Positions 25,882-36,520 are shown, numbered from the stretch's first letter. The stretch: DNA of 64,000 nucleotides from Diadema setosum (GCA_033980235.1 CM067077.1:10144102-10208101); one strand, 5' to 3'. Program-made: numbers and translations. Notes: generated by a model from the letters alone, not told the origin.

Positions 25882-26022
25882 TGAGAGCCACACTCGTGCT
25901 GACGCCCATTGACCCGTGTGAGAACCTGCAGTGCCAGTACAACTGCACGATCTTCGGCTCCCACCCGGTGTGCCAGTGCCCCGTCGGGTTTGAGCTGCAG
26001 GGGGATGGCCTCAACTGTCAAG
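25882..26022 (+). CDS. MEGF6-like exon: EGF 6 with N-terminal extension
   Basis: The acceptor is CATGCTCCAG and the donor is G followed by GTACGG; 141 bp, phase 1-1. It is 18 bp longer than its neighbours because residues RATLVLT precede PIDPC. The domain then reads CENLQCQYNC, PVCQCPVGFEL and DGLNC. Six cysteines; no hydroxylation consensus. The start was chosen because it is the only AG that keeps phase 1 before PIDPC. Confidence 0.8.
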
Positions 26023-26254
26023 GTACGGAACAAAAAAAGTGACTATAATCGGGACATGCCCCTGGCTCTACTGGCGCACAAAGCATGTATATGTTTCTTG
26101 CATTTATGAAGTGTGTGTTCGCACAAATTTCTTAAGTATCAACTGTCAGACTGGTTTATACGTGAACTCAAATTTGTTTTTTCACTGTAGAAATGAAATA
26201 ATGAAATTTATTTATTTCACATTTTCTACCCTTCTTTACGCTGCTGCAATTTTT

Positions 26255-26485
26255 AAAGGTGACACAACATTTGCTCCTGTGGCAATTACTCTGGTCTTAT
26301 TTTTCTCTAAGGACATAGGGTTTAACTGGGGTTAGGGTTGTGATAAGGTTTTAGGTTTAGTTTGATGTGAGGATTAGGATTAGGGTTAGGGTTCATGTTT
26401 GTTGGTAGAATTTATGTCTGGCTTTAGTGAATAGCGTGCAGATATTTCATGGGAGCATTTATTGCAGGAACAAATATTATGGAAC
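26255..26485. mobile_element. MITE with degenerate telomere-like TTAGGG core, copy 1
   Basis: It contains AGGATTAGGATTAGGGTTAGGG near 26375. A reverse-complement copy of the whole unit lies at about 53153-53395, sharing CTCTAAGGACATAGGG, TTTTAGGTTTAGTTTGATGT and GCGTGCAGATATTTCATGGG. The ends are imperfect inverted repeats (CATTTGCTCCTGTGGCAATT versus the complement of GCATTTATTGCAGGAACAAA), so this looks like a transposon that carries telomere-like sequence rather than a true interstitial telomere. Confidence 0.7.
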
Positions 26486-26490
26486 CATTT

Positions 26491-26882
26491 TTAAAGGGAC
26501 TGTACAGTACTGGTTGAGGTAAGGGATTCATATTTTGAACATTTCTAAGTGAGATAATGAGAAACCTCTTATGAAATTTGAAAGAGCATGTAATTTTAAG
26601 AAGGATTCAACATTTATTTGATGAAAATTGGTTTTGAAATGGCTGAGATATCCAAAAAAGTGATAATAATAAAAGGCAACGGGCCACAACTTTATTAGGA
26701 TCTCTTTGTTTCACCTTGTTTTTGGATATCTCAGCCATTTCAAAACCGATTTTCATCAAATAAACTGTTGATACCCTTTAGAATTGCATGCTCTTTGACA
26801 TCTCATAGAGTGGTTTCTGAATATCTCGCAAAACGTTAAAAGCTAGATCCTCACCTCGACCAGAACTGTACACACCCTTTAA
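26491..26882. mobile_element. Fold-back element with arms of about 170 bp
   Basis: The left end TTAAAGGGACTGTACAG and right end CTGTACACACCCTTTAA are inverted. The similarity continues inward for most of the length: TGAAATGGCTGAGATATCC in the left arm matches GGATATCTCAGCCATTTCA in the right. A central spacer of about 70 bp is left. It is non-coding and lies only 59 bp before the exon at 26942. Confidence 0.8.
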
Positions 26883-26941
26883 ATGTAATATTTTCATTTG
26901 AATAGTGTAAAACTGAGTCACACATTTGCTGCCTCTTTTAG

Positions 26942-27064
26942 ACAAGAATGAGTGTGATGTTGGCCAGAGCTGCTGCTCCCATATCTGCGAGAACACCGAG
27001 GGTAGCTACCAGTGCCGATGCCGCGCCGGTTTCTTCCTCAGTGATGATGGATGTTCCTGTATCG
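26942..27064 (+). CDS. MEGF6-like exon: calcium-binding EGF 7, eight cysteines
   Basis: The acceptor is TGCCTCTTTTAG and the donor is G followed by GTAAGA; 123 bp, phase 1-1. It encodes DKNECDVGQSCCSHIC, ENTEGSYQCRC (hydroxylation consensus) and DDGCSC. There are eight cysteines, two more than a standard EGF: one doubles the second cysteine and one precedes the last. Confidence 0.9.
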
Positions 27065-27359
27065 GTAAGACGGGTTCTACGTCTCGACATATAACCATAC
27101 TTCGTTTTCCAGTTGGTAGAATGTTTGGAAACTCCTACAAGATACCTGTGAAAAGTCAGAAATGAAAACGATTATCAGCATCTTACAATTCGATCAGGTT
27201 TTCATTGTGATGAGTCGGATAAATTTCCCCAAACTGCAGGATAATAGTGAAGTACAAAAACAAACATTGGCATTGTGTGATAGGACAGTTTTAGGAAGAT
27301 AACATGGAAGGAGAAAGACGGGCATATCAAAACAGTCCCAAGATCTATTGGTACTGCAT

Positions 27360-27560
27360 TGATTACAGCTACTTTCATTATAATGAAGTCCTCAAGATCG
27401 GCAATTTTCTTTCATTATATCAAAATTTTGTTGAAGCCGAACAATAGAGTATATAGAGATAAATATATAGATAATGATTTTGGGACCTGAATTTTTACTT
27501 CATTTTTAGGAGAATTTATCATAAACATGCTCGTTATGATTCGATTGCACTGTATCATTT
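27360..27560. repeat. Dispersed repeat, copy 1 (related to 62205-62390)
   Basis: Shares with the second copy a series of blocks in the same order: CATTATAATGAAGTCCTC, TTTCTTTCATTATA, GATAATTTTGGGACC-like, ATTTT-ACTTCATT and GCACTGTA. Both copies have diverged. Non-coding; the family is unknown but DNA-transposon-like. Confidence 0.55.
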
Positions 27561-27687
27561 GTCATTCATTCAATAAACGTGAATGTCGGTGGATAGAGTA
27601 TAATGCGGGCATGTCAATGCATGGAGGTGCACAAGAGATGGTGTTGGTAAACTGACCAGAATGGTTTGTCTCTCTCCATCTCATCAG

Positions 27688-27813
27688 ATGCTGATGAATG
27701 CGCCCAGAGGAACAACAATTGCGAGCATGAGTGCACCAACACGGAGGGGTCGTACCTCTGTAGCTGTCGGCCAGGATTTGTCCTTGACACCGATGGATAC
27801 AGGTGTCTGCGTC
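27688..27813 (+). CDS. MEGF6-like exon: calcium-binding EGF 8
   Basis: The acceptor is CCATCTCATCAG and the donor is C followed by GTAAGT; 126 bp, phase 1-1. It encodes DADECAQRNNNC, ECTNTEGSYLCSC (calcium-binding and hydroxylation consensus) and TDGYRC. Six cysteines. It is the last of the calcium-binding type; from the next coding exons on the domain type changes. Confidence 0.93.
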
Positions 27814-28405
27814 GTAAGTGCTTCTGCCAACGCATCTGCATCTCTAAAGCAGTCCACGTCTTTAACTTTGTCCTTGTCATTGGTTGATTATATACATGTG
27901 GTTTGTGCACAATATCAATGCCGTGCAATATTAGAGGTGGTGGTACCCAGGCGGGTTTTAGCCGAGAAGAATTCTTTTTGTTTTTTCCAGCACGTGTCAT
28001 TATTCTGATAGGATGTGTGTATCTCTATGTGGCACATTTGTGATGTTAATGTTGACACTTGGTGGAAAAATCTCATGGGATACAAAACAGGTGGTAGGAG
28101 TGTAGCCTAGATGATGCCTTGTCATGAGACAGAGAAACAAATAACCTATGAAATTGTCTAAAAGTGAGATTTTAGAAAGAGAGGGTTTTGTCTCTTTTTC
28201 TGTCTGAGCCCTTTGAGTATCACATAGAAATAGCTGCAACGGAAAAAAAGCATGTTTTACATGCCTCATCGACAGAAAAGCATCACTTCTTTACTTATAC
28301 TTTGGAACAACATGCAATCCAATCTTGTAATATAAAAGCTGTGTTGTTTTTTTGTTTTCCTCGTCGGCATCTCAAATATTATCTTTATTTGCCTTCTCGA
28401 TGCAG

Positions 28406-28507
28406 AGCTGCAGTACAGGCCGACGCCTACCCCAAATCAGCCCTTCCAGCCGCCGTACATCAACAACCAACTCATCGGTGGACTGGAGGGAAGACCAGCA
28501 ACCTCGT
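28406..28507 (+). CDS. MEGF6-like exon: proline-rich linker
   Basis: The acceptor is CTCGATGCAG and the donor is T followed by GTGAGT; 102 bp, phase 1-1. It encodes about 34 residues with no cysteine: QLQYRPTPTPNQPFQPPY, then INNQLIGGLEGRPATS. It joins the calcium-binding EGF block to the laminin-type EGF block and would be flexible. The frame is consistent with both neighbours; the phase and splice sites support it, but there is no domain homology to confirm it. Confidence 0.7.
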
Positions 28508-29100
28508 GTGAGTATGGGATTGCTCCCTGCAAAGAGTATACTGCATGGGGATGATGTGGTTACCATGACAATGAGATGATACGAAGTTGGTTGAAGACAA
28601 CATTGACAGTTTAATGAAAAATAAGTTTGCCTGATGATAAGTGGTCATGACTGAGATGATCTTACTGTCACTGATGATGGTGATGAGATAGTGAGTGTCC
28701 TTGGTGGCGATGATGATGATGATGATGATGGTGTTGATTGTGTCGATAATAACCTGGAGGAGGTAAATGGCGACACATTTCTCATTGTGGTTACTTGCAA
28801 AGAATTAGAACTTTTTCACTGATAATCTATCATTTTTGCTTTTGGCAATTGTTATAACCCTGCACTGCTGGAAATAAAATTGTTCAAAACTATACTGAAA
28901 TAAGCCAAAGAAACTGATGTTAGGGTAAATTGAAAAATATATTTTCCCAGGTATAAACAGAATATTACCTGAAGTTTGGCAAAAACAAAAATAAAAAAGC
29001 AAAAAATACACTAAAAATACAGTGAGAGCTAGTCTTGATTGCCTGGAGCGTCACTGGTTTTGGGTCTGAATGTTCTGCGCTGCTCTGTTTCGCCTCTCAG

Positions 29101-29232
29101 TTTGTCCGGCCCCTTACTTTGGACCTGACTGCCAGTTCTCCTGCTCGGACTGCATGAACGACGCCGAGTGCAACTCAGAGCTCAGCGGCTGCAATTGTCT
29201 GGCGGGATGGCATGGGACAATATGTAATGAAA
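29101..29232 (+). CDS. MEGF6-like exon: laminin-type EGF repeat 1
   Basis: The acceptor is TTTCGCCTCTCAG and the donor is A followed by GTGAGT; 132 bp. It encodes CPAPYFGPDCQFSC, SDCMNDAEC, GCNCLAGWHGTIC: eight cysteines, with C-x2-C in the middle where later repeats have C-x-C. First repeat of the second block. Confidence 0.88.
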
Positions 29233-29817
29233 GTGAGTACCTGCCCCTCCATACTCTCTTCCCCCCCCCCCCCCCATCCTCTCTCCTGAGCATTCCCCTC
29301 CCCTGTTTGATGTCCTAGTTGTTTGTTGTTAATTCTTTCCTTGAGGGAGATTTTAATTGGCAAAAGCTAGGTAGAATGAATTTTTTGCCCGATTACTGCC
29401 CAGCTAGATTTTTCCTACTACGACCATTGCAGTATTTTCAATGAGTAGAGAGAAAAAGTCTTAGTTTCCATTTTAAATGATGGTATAGCCTTCCAAAAGT
29501 CTGATAGCTAGGGGGATGACCACATTAAATATGAAAAGACCTTCCCAAGTCTGAAATTGTGACAAAAGTTGTATGTTAACTTAGAAGTTTGTATTCCACT
29601 GTTTGCTGTTTAGAGAATATTTCCAGGAGCAAATTTCATATGTTCAAGTTTCGATATTTTGTGACTGTAAGAGTGTTAAATTAGCAGATATTTCTTTCAT
29701 TTAATTCTGTCATGTGAGAAATTCTTTCATGTAATTCTGTTAATGTAGCAGATTTTTCTTTCATCTTCATTGTTTCACCTGTGCATGGTTTGGCTGTTTG
29801 TCATTTTAACATTGCAG

Positions 29818-29946
29818 CTTGCCCTTCAAACTACTTCGGTGAGAACTGCGAACAGCCGTGCCTCTGCGAGAATGGGGGTACCTGCGACCCGGTGACCGGC
29901 GACTGCACCTGTCTGCCTGGTATCAAGGGGACATACTGCCGTGATG
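29818..29946 (+). CDS. MEGF6-like exon: EGF repeat 2
   Basis: The acceptor is TTAACATTGCAG and the donor is G followed by GTGAGT; 129 bp. It encodes CPSNYFGENCEQPC, ENGGTCDPVTGDC and PGIKGTYC; eight cysteines. It has the standard length and pattern that most later repeats follow. Confidence 0.92.
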
Positions 29947-30154
29947 GTGAGTGTCAACCGCAAGCCACACATTTGCTTGTTTTGGCTTCTATGCATCACT
30001 TTTAAGGTGCTTCTAAGAAATCTCGATGACAGTTAGCTATGCTGTTGATCATTATTGTGCTAATGATGTGCGTGTGTGAATACAGTGTTACTCACATACT
30101 GTAAAATTCAAATTGACTTACAATCTTATCAAGTCATATCAGGCATCACTAGTT

Positions 30155-30158
30155 GTCA

Positions 30159-30207
<49 letters not shown>

Positions 30208-30215
30208 TTTGTTTT
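30155..30215. repeat. AT dinucleotide and T homopolymer tract
   Basis: (AT)n from about 30160 to 30190 runs straight into a T run to about 30210. The paired Lys/Ile/Tyr-rich minus frame over it is an artefact. Confidence 0.9.
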
Positions 30216-30735
30216 TTGTTTCCTTTGAGCTTATGTCAGGCCCACTTGTAAAGAGGTGCAATTGAGGTACTCTCTTTATGTTGATTTTAGCATTGATTAC
30301 CTTAAAAAAATTGTTTGATTTCTCTAAACACTTGGTTGCTAGAATACCAGCTGCTTCTATCAATCAATGTTACAAGCAGACAAGAAGGAGAAGAAAGTGA
30401 AACATTTTTCTTATTGTTATACGCTGCAAGTAGATATGTGACGATCGGAGTACATTCAATCTTTCCTTTATCAATATATGAGTATATATTGTGACTGTTG
30501 ATAATGAAGATGTTTTTTCATGTTTTTTCATGTTTGTAACGAGGAAGTTACATGTATTAAAAATTTGGTTTGTTTTGAAGGCCCTATATGTCTGTTTCAA
30601 GGCTGGCATTGTTTATTAATTGATGCTCTATTTCAACATTGCAACCCACCTTCCCCCTCCTCAACCCCCTTCCAACTGTTACCCCTTCTGCCAAACCTGA
30701 CTGGGACTCGCATTTCCCCCCTCCCGTCACCTCAG

Positions 30736-30864
30736 GCTGCCCCCCTGGGTCCTGGGGCCGTGACTGCAGCAAGGAGTGCAACTGTCCGACAGGCATCACT
30801 TGCGACAAGCGCTGGGGGACCTGCCTCTGCCGCCCGGGGTACTTTGGCTTTCAGTGCAACCTGA
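30736..30864 (+). CDS. MEGF6-like exon: EGF repeat 3
   Basis: The acceptor is CCCGTCACCTCAG and the donor is A followed by GTGAGT; 129 bp. It encodes CPPGSWGRDCSKECNC, GITCDKRWGTC and PGYFGFQC; eight cysteines. A pyrimidine-rich tract with C runs precedes the acceptor. Confidence 0.92.
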   Translation, partial: AAPLGPGAVTAARSATVRQASLATSAGGPASAARGTLAFSAT

Positions 30865-31615
30865 GTGAGTAGAGATCCACTGGCCGATGCTCAGTACCTA
30901 TAGGTTGAAGCCGCATTAATCATTATGATAAGAACAAAGAGCCACTGGTTGATGTACAGTACCCACAATATTGTAGGTTGGAGCAGCATTAAGCATAAAG
31001 AGAAAAGACGTATGTGTCAATCTTCTTCAGTACCTGGGTTTAAGCAGCACCAGTGATGACTGATAATGAGCACATCCATTCCATCTTTCTACAAAATAAT
31101 TGTAATTTAACCTGACAAATGCAACTTGATATTTAATAGTTACGGATTTGTATTGATCTTGGATTTTGTAATCTTCAATCTTCAATTTAAACAATCTAGG
31201 ACTTACATTTTGTAGCTGCTTTGTTTCAGCTTCAATTGACAATTCTAGGACTAAGCTGGTGTGTTCCACCTATAGTGCATTTTGTAAACTGGAGGTGCTG
31301 CTATAAATTTTTTGAAATAGTTGATGTACTTCATGGTCACATTGACTTTCATACTTTAAATTTGTTGAATAGTATGGGATGATCGGTGACTTTTGTCTGC
31401 ATTCATTTTTCAGGCGCATCTAGCATTTATATGATTGAATATTTTGTTTGCATTGTGGATCAACCAGTTCCCAGGGTGTGTGAGATCGAGAGTGTGGGTT
31501 CATATACAGTGTCCTCACTGTCAAGTGTGTATAGTCTCTGATCTTGACTTCAGAGGTTAAACGTTGTAGTGTGATGTCGTGAATGATAGCAAGCTCTCCA
31601 TCTCCGTTTCCACAG

Positions 31616-31750
31616 AATGTCCCGAATACTACTACGGCAGCATGTGCAGCGAGCAGTGCGACTGTCACCCGACCAACTCGGAGGGCTGCGACCCCGTGAC
31701 GGGAACCTGTCGGTGCCGACCGGGCTACGAGGGAGACCGGTGCCAGGATG
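31616..31750 (+). CDS. MEGF6-like exon: EGF repeat 4
   Basis: The acceptor is CCGTTTCCACAG and the donor is G followed by GTGAGG; 135 bp. It encodes CPEYYYGSMCSEQCDC, then the longer loop HPTNSEGCDPVTGTC and PGYEGDRC; eight cysteines. The two extra residues lie between the fourth and fifth cysteines. Confidence 0.91.
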
Positions 31751-32627
31751 GTGAGGGCAGCAAGCCACTGACAATCAACTCATCCTTTCTTTTCCTTTCT
31801 TTGCCGTGATAAAAACTCTTGATCTCCCGCAGAAACTGCACATATCAAGTTCTTCTCCCCCCCCCCCCCCTTCTCTCTACAATATCTCTTTCTGATGTGT
31901 TGAAAACAAGTGTGCTGCTAGAGGATGTATACATATGAAGACAAATTTCTAAGCGTGTGTCGTGTAAAGAAGCAATCAACACCTGCGTGTGAAATATTTT
32001 TTGTAATGCTCTACAGACGCCAAAGCAATTCTGACAAAGTTTATTTGGAAATGAGACTAGCTCTGCACTTTCTTGACTCATCTTTGCCTTCTCTTTCTCA
32101 AAAAAAGTGAAATGGAAAATAAAAAATAAAAAATGGTATCATATCAGCATCCATACCCTGGTTTTTCCATCGTTGGCCTGTTTAATGCAGTCTCATGACC
32201 CTTTGGTGATCAGGTTTCAAACTAAAGTGTGTTAGTGCAATGCCTTTTCTTTACGCTTTCATATATATCAGAAGGTATTCAGCTGTAATTTTCAAAACTG
32301 TTTTATTGGCGTTTTGCTCCTTACCCTCCTCCCCAACCCAGAAATGTCTGAAGACAAAAACAGTTGTAGAAATAAAAATGAAACAAAATTGGGGAAATGG
32401 CTGTCATGTTTGCTGCACAGCTCTTTTAGGTACTGTATAACTTAGATAAAGATAGTTGTTAAAAGAGGAATACTTCAATAGAAACTGTCCTTTTTCTTTT
32501 GAAAATAAGATTCAGAAGAACAGCACTGATTGACAAAGTTCATCTGCCAACAAACATGTCAATTTTGTTAGCAACGTGCAGTTTGTCACATTGTGCCATG
32601 ATGCTTTTTTGTTAAAAAATGACCCAG

Positions 32628-32762
32628 AGTGCCGCCTGGGAATGTTTGGGGAGCAGTGCCGAAGGGTGTGCCAGTGCCTGGACGCCTCGCAGTGTAACAA
32701 GGTGACCGGAGAATGCAGCAGGGAGTGCCCAGCGGGATACACCGGAGAGGCATGCGAGAGAC
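32628..32762 (+). CDS. MEGF6-like exon: EGF repeat 5
   Basis: The acceptor is ATGACCCAG, with its T run further upstream; the donor is C followed by GTAAGT; 135 bp. It encodes CRLGMFGEQCRRVCQC, SQCNKVTGECSREC and AGYTGEAC; eight cysteines, but the sixth and seventh are spaced C-x3-C rather than C-x-C. Confidence 0.87.
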
Positions 32763-32937
32763 GTAAGTCAATTAAGAAAGTTTCTTAAATGCACCATGAT
32801 CGTAATTATCGTAATTATTGATGAGATGATGAATATTATGGTGATGATGATGATGATGAAAGTGATGATGTTGTTATTGATGGTGACGATTTCAACCTAT
32901 TCATGTTTTGGTGTTTCGTTTGTGTGTTTGTTTGTTT

Positions 32938-34452
32938 TTTCTTAAACAGTTTGGATGTTTGTTTTTATGCCTCCGCCACGAAGTGGTGCCGGAGGCATTA
33001 TGTTTTCGGGTTGTCCGTCCGTCCGTCCGTCCGTCCGTCCTTCCGTCCGTCCGTCCTTCCGTCCGTCCGTAATGAATTTTGTGGACAAGGTAACTATCAA
33101 AACCTGTTGAGGTATCCTAATGAAACTTGGCATGTATGTGTATTAGGGGGTAAAGTTGTGCCTATCAACTTTTGGGTGTACATGCTCAAGGTCAAAGGTC
33201 AAAAGGTCAAGGTCAAATACATAAAATTTCACTATTTCCACCATATCTATTGAATGCCTGAAGATATTTTCTTGAAACCTAGTGTATACATGTATTACCC
33301 AATTAAGATTCTCTGGTGAAAGTTTGGGTCATGAGGTCAAAGGTCAAAGGTCAAAAGGTCAGGGTCAAATACATAAAATTTCACTATTTCCACCATATCT
33401 ATTGAATGCCTGAAGATATTTTCTTGAAACTTAGTGTATACATGTATTACCCAATTAAGATTCTCTGGTGAAGGTTTGGGTCATGAGGTCAAAGGTCAAA
33501 AGGTCAGGGTCAAATACATAAAATATCACTATTTCCACCATATCTATTGAATGCCTGAAGATATTTTCTTGAAACTTAGTGTATACATGTATTACCCAAT
33601 GAAGATTCTCTGGTGAAAGTTTAGGTCATGAGGTCAAAGGTCAAAGGTCAAAAGGTCAAGTAAAAATATTAAAACTTCTTTTTTTTCTCCGTACCTTGGA
33701 AAATTGTTCAAGGTATCTTCATGGAACATAGTATATACATGTACTGACTGGAATTGATTGTATCTAGAGAATGTAGGGTTCATGGGGTCAAAGGTTAGGG
33801 GTCAAAGGTCAAGTGCAACACTTCAAAATTTTACTATTTCCCTCATATTTATGCAATGCCATCAGGGTTATATTTTTTTTTGCACTTGGTGTATGCATGT
33901 GTAACCTAAGAGAAATTCTCTGGAAAGTTTTTTTTTCTTCTTTTTTTTGCCTCAAAGGTCAAAAGGTCAAAGATCAAGTGAAAGTGCTGAACTAACTTTT
34001 TCCTCCATATCTTGGAAGTGGCTCAAGTTATCTTGAAACTTAGTACATATTATGCATGTTCTACCTGAAAGTGATTATCTTATGAATTTTAGGGTCAAGG
34101 GCCAGATGAAAATGGTAACAATTTACTATTCAATTCAGAAATTCACCAATTCTCCACACCTGTACCTTGAAAATTACTCAATGCCTAAATGTATGAATGG
34201 GTCAAAGTCAAGTTAAAGTCCTTAAATCCCTAGATACATGCTCTCCTATTCATCCAATTAAACCTAGGTCAAGGAAGGTGAACATTCAACACATTTGTGA
34301 AAAATTTGTTATTTCAATATTTTGCCAATTTTGTGAAAATGTAGTCACATTGTCCACATGTACTATCTAGACCTATTGGGAAAATCATGTATTATAGCGG
34401 AGGCATACCAGTCGCCAGAGCGACATTTCTAGTTTCTTAAACAGTTTGGATG
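32938..34452. mobile_element. Pearl/Helentron-like non-autonomous element with 20-bp flanking direct repeats
   Basis: TTTCTTAAACAGTTTGGATG occurs at 32938-32957 and again, exactly, at 34433-34452. Between them are, in order: a hairpin at about 32967-33000 (ATGCCTCCG ... CGGAGGCAT); a GTCC microsatellite (33011-33070); a core of diverged tandem units of 145-152 bp (best at 33180-33660, decayed to about 34000); a second copy of the hairpin arm, GCGGAGGCAT (34397-34406); and a hairpin GTCGC-CAGA-GCGAC (34411-34424) 9 bp before the CTAGT end. This order is that of pearl/HINE-type elements, which are linked to Helentron rolling-circle transposons. Family placement is an inference. The element lies in the intron before the exon at 34546. 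Confidence 0.7.
33189..33657 (+). promoter_or_regulatory. Arrays of AGGTCA half-sites in DR1 spacing inside the element
   Basis: AGGTCAAAGGTCA (two AGGTCA separated by one base, the DR1 site of RXR, HNF4 and COUP-TF class receptors) is present at 33189-33201. Triple direct repeats with 1-bp spacing occur at 33334-33353 and 33631-33650, and another pair at 33486-33498. They belong to the tandem core. Whether any receptor binds is unknown. Confidence 0.5.
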
Positions 34453-34545
34453 AACAGATACAAAAGTGATATATGTGCAGATGTGATGTAGACAACATTA
34501 CAAATATGCTGACCGATCATCTCTTGATCTTGCTATGTCTTGTAG

Positions 34546-34671
34546 CTTGTGAATATGGGAAATACGGAGTCAACTGCAAGTTCTCTTGCCGCTGCGGAGG
34601 AAACGACTGTAACAGCATCACAGGAGCTTGCTTCTGTGAAGCGGGCAAGACCGGTCTTAGCTGCCTTGATG
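34546..34671 (+). CDS. MEGF6-like exon: EGF repeat 6
   Basis: The acceptor is CTATGTCTTGTAG and the donor is G followed by GTGAGA; 126 bp. It encodes CEYGKYGVNCKFSCRC, GGNDCNSITGAC and AGKTGLSC; eight cysteines with one residue fewer between the fourth and fifth. The intron before it carries the 1.5-kb mobile element. Confidence 0.9.
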
Positions 34672-35204
34672 GTGAGAACATGATATTTGCATAATGACCT
34701 AGAGAACATCAGTATCATTTTCAGGAATTTCGTTTGTAAACTTCAAAATTGCAAAAGTTTTAAAAAGTTGTAGCCGTGATAAATGAAAATTTGAAATCTT
34801 TACCATCACATGTCATTGAAACGTTCAAGAATCAAGAAATTAGTAGAAGATTTTGTTGTAACAATTGTGAGACCTGATCAGATAGGAATGAAAATCATAT
34901 TTTTAAAGCTAAAATGATGTTTAGGGGTACATGATTTGATTGTGCATTTGTTCCACAAGAAGCAGTGTTTGTGTGTGTGCTTTGTTTGTGTGTTTGTTTT
35001 TTTAAAGAATGAATGTGAAATAAAATCTGTAACTTTTGTCGATGGATCCTTAAAAACAAAGTGGAAAGGAAGATACACACATTACAATGTATGGCCGTCT
35101 ATTACTTGAGTTGACTGGGCAATGCAGTGTGTTGCAGACCCATAGGGAATCATGTAAAAGCATGTCTTACCATTGTTTTATTTCCCATTATCGTTCCATC
35201 GTAG

Positions 35205-35333
35205 ACTGTCCCAATGGCTCGTGGGGTATCTCCTGCCAGAATAACTGCACATGTACGGAGGACAAGGTGTGTGACAAAGCTACCGGAGAGTGTCTCTGCC
35301 CCCTTGGATACTTTGGCGAGAACTGTCGTGATG
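35205..35333 (+). CDS. MEGF6-like exon: EGF repeat 7
   Basis: The acceptor is TTCCATCGTAG and the donor is G followed by GTCAGT; 129 bp. It encodes CPNGSWGISCQNNCTC, DKVCDKATGEC and LGYFGENC; eight cysteines. It has an N-C-T sequon, where glycosylation would compete with the disulfide. Confidence 0.91.
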
Positions 35334-35823
35334 GTCAGTATAGACATGCAGCAATTTTTTTTTTCACCCTCAGAATCTTATTTCTCTTCTGTTGTACAAT
35401 GACTGTCTAATATCTACATTTCTACCATTACCATTCATAGTTCAAGGGAAAAAAATATTCAACGTTGTACTGAAGTTTGTTTGTTTGTTTTTTGAACACT
35501 TGTTAAAAAGTTATGTATGGAAGATGGATGAAAATTGCCAATTTTGCAATTGGTGTATCTTCCATTTGTTTTGTGTTTATCAATCTTCTCACTTGGTATG
35601 TGTGTGTCTAAGTATTTGTCGTTTTTCATTGCTTCCAACCTGTAGTTAATCTGTAAGCTTTACTGTATGTGTGAAGTATGACCCTTTCTCTTTGAATTCA
35701 ATGTGATCTCGCAGATCTTGTCTTTTTGTTCTCCCGTGCACATTATTTTGAAAGTCTCTACCTTCAGCTTTTTGTCTAACCTTATTGTAATATGTTGTCT
35801 GATTTTAATTGATTATCCTCCAG

Positions 35824-35952
35824 CTTGCCCCATTGGTCGCTACGGTCTGATGTGTCGCCACGACTGCCAGTGTCAGAACGGGGCGGAGTGCGACCCCACC
35901 AATGGAGACTGTACCTGCACACCGGGATGGAGGGGACAGTTCTGCTCTGATG
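35824..35952 (+). CDS. MEGF6-like exon: EGF repeat 8
   Basis: The acceptor is TTATCCTCCAG and the donor is G followed by GTAAGC; 129 bp. It encodes CPIGRYGLMCRHDCQC, NGAECDPTNGDC and PGWRGQFC; eight cysteines, consensus spacing. Confidence 0.93.
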
Positions 35953-36520
35953 GTAAGCCACTTCCTGATGATTTATTTGATCACATATTTCATTGATACA
36001 CATTGCTTCCCTTCTGATTTTAACGAGGCATACGGAAACATATTCCAAGGATTAGCCTACACATCAAATTTGTGGACTGAATGGATGACGAAGCAGTTAA
36101 GTGTTTGTAAAATGAGCAGTCTTATGTCTTTGTAGATACTGAAATAAAAAGAGAAATTGAGATTTCCATCCTACATCAGGATTTCCTTATTAGTTGGTGT
36201 TGCAACAAGGAGTAAAAAAGAGATGACAAAGAATGATGTAAAGAAGAAGGAGAGATAAGAAAAACCAGGAAAAAGAGACAATCCATAATACAGTAACATA
36301 ATGCTTTTGAATGTCATCACCTCTTCAATGTGTATTTCAGATCTCTGAAACCTTGGCATCTGCTTGCTATTAAAGTGTCATGTTTTGATGTGATGCTTCC
36401 AGATGTACCATACTGAGGTAGAACTATTCTGCAATTCTGTGTTCATATCTCATACATAAATTTTTACAATATTTAAGCTGCTTAACTTACGTGTAACACC
36501 CCCTCCCCCTTTCCCTCCAG

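Noticed and set aside
33000..33253. ORF with SVRPSVRPS repeats
   Set aside because: The residues are simply the translated GTCC microsatellite of the mobile element.
32938..34452. CRISPR-like array, considered because of repeated units with hairpins
   Set aside because: The units are 145-152 bp, contiguous without spacers, and lie in an animal intron; this is a satellite-like transposon core.
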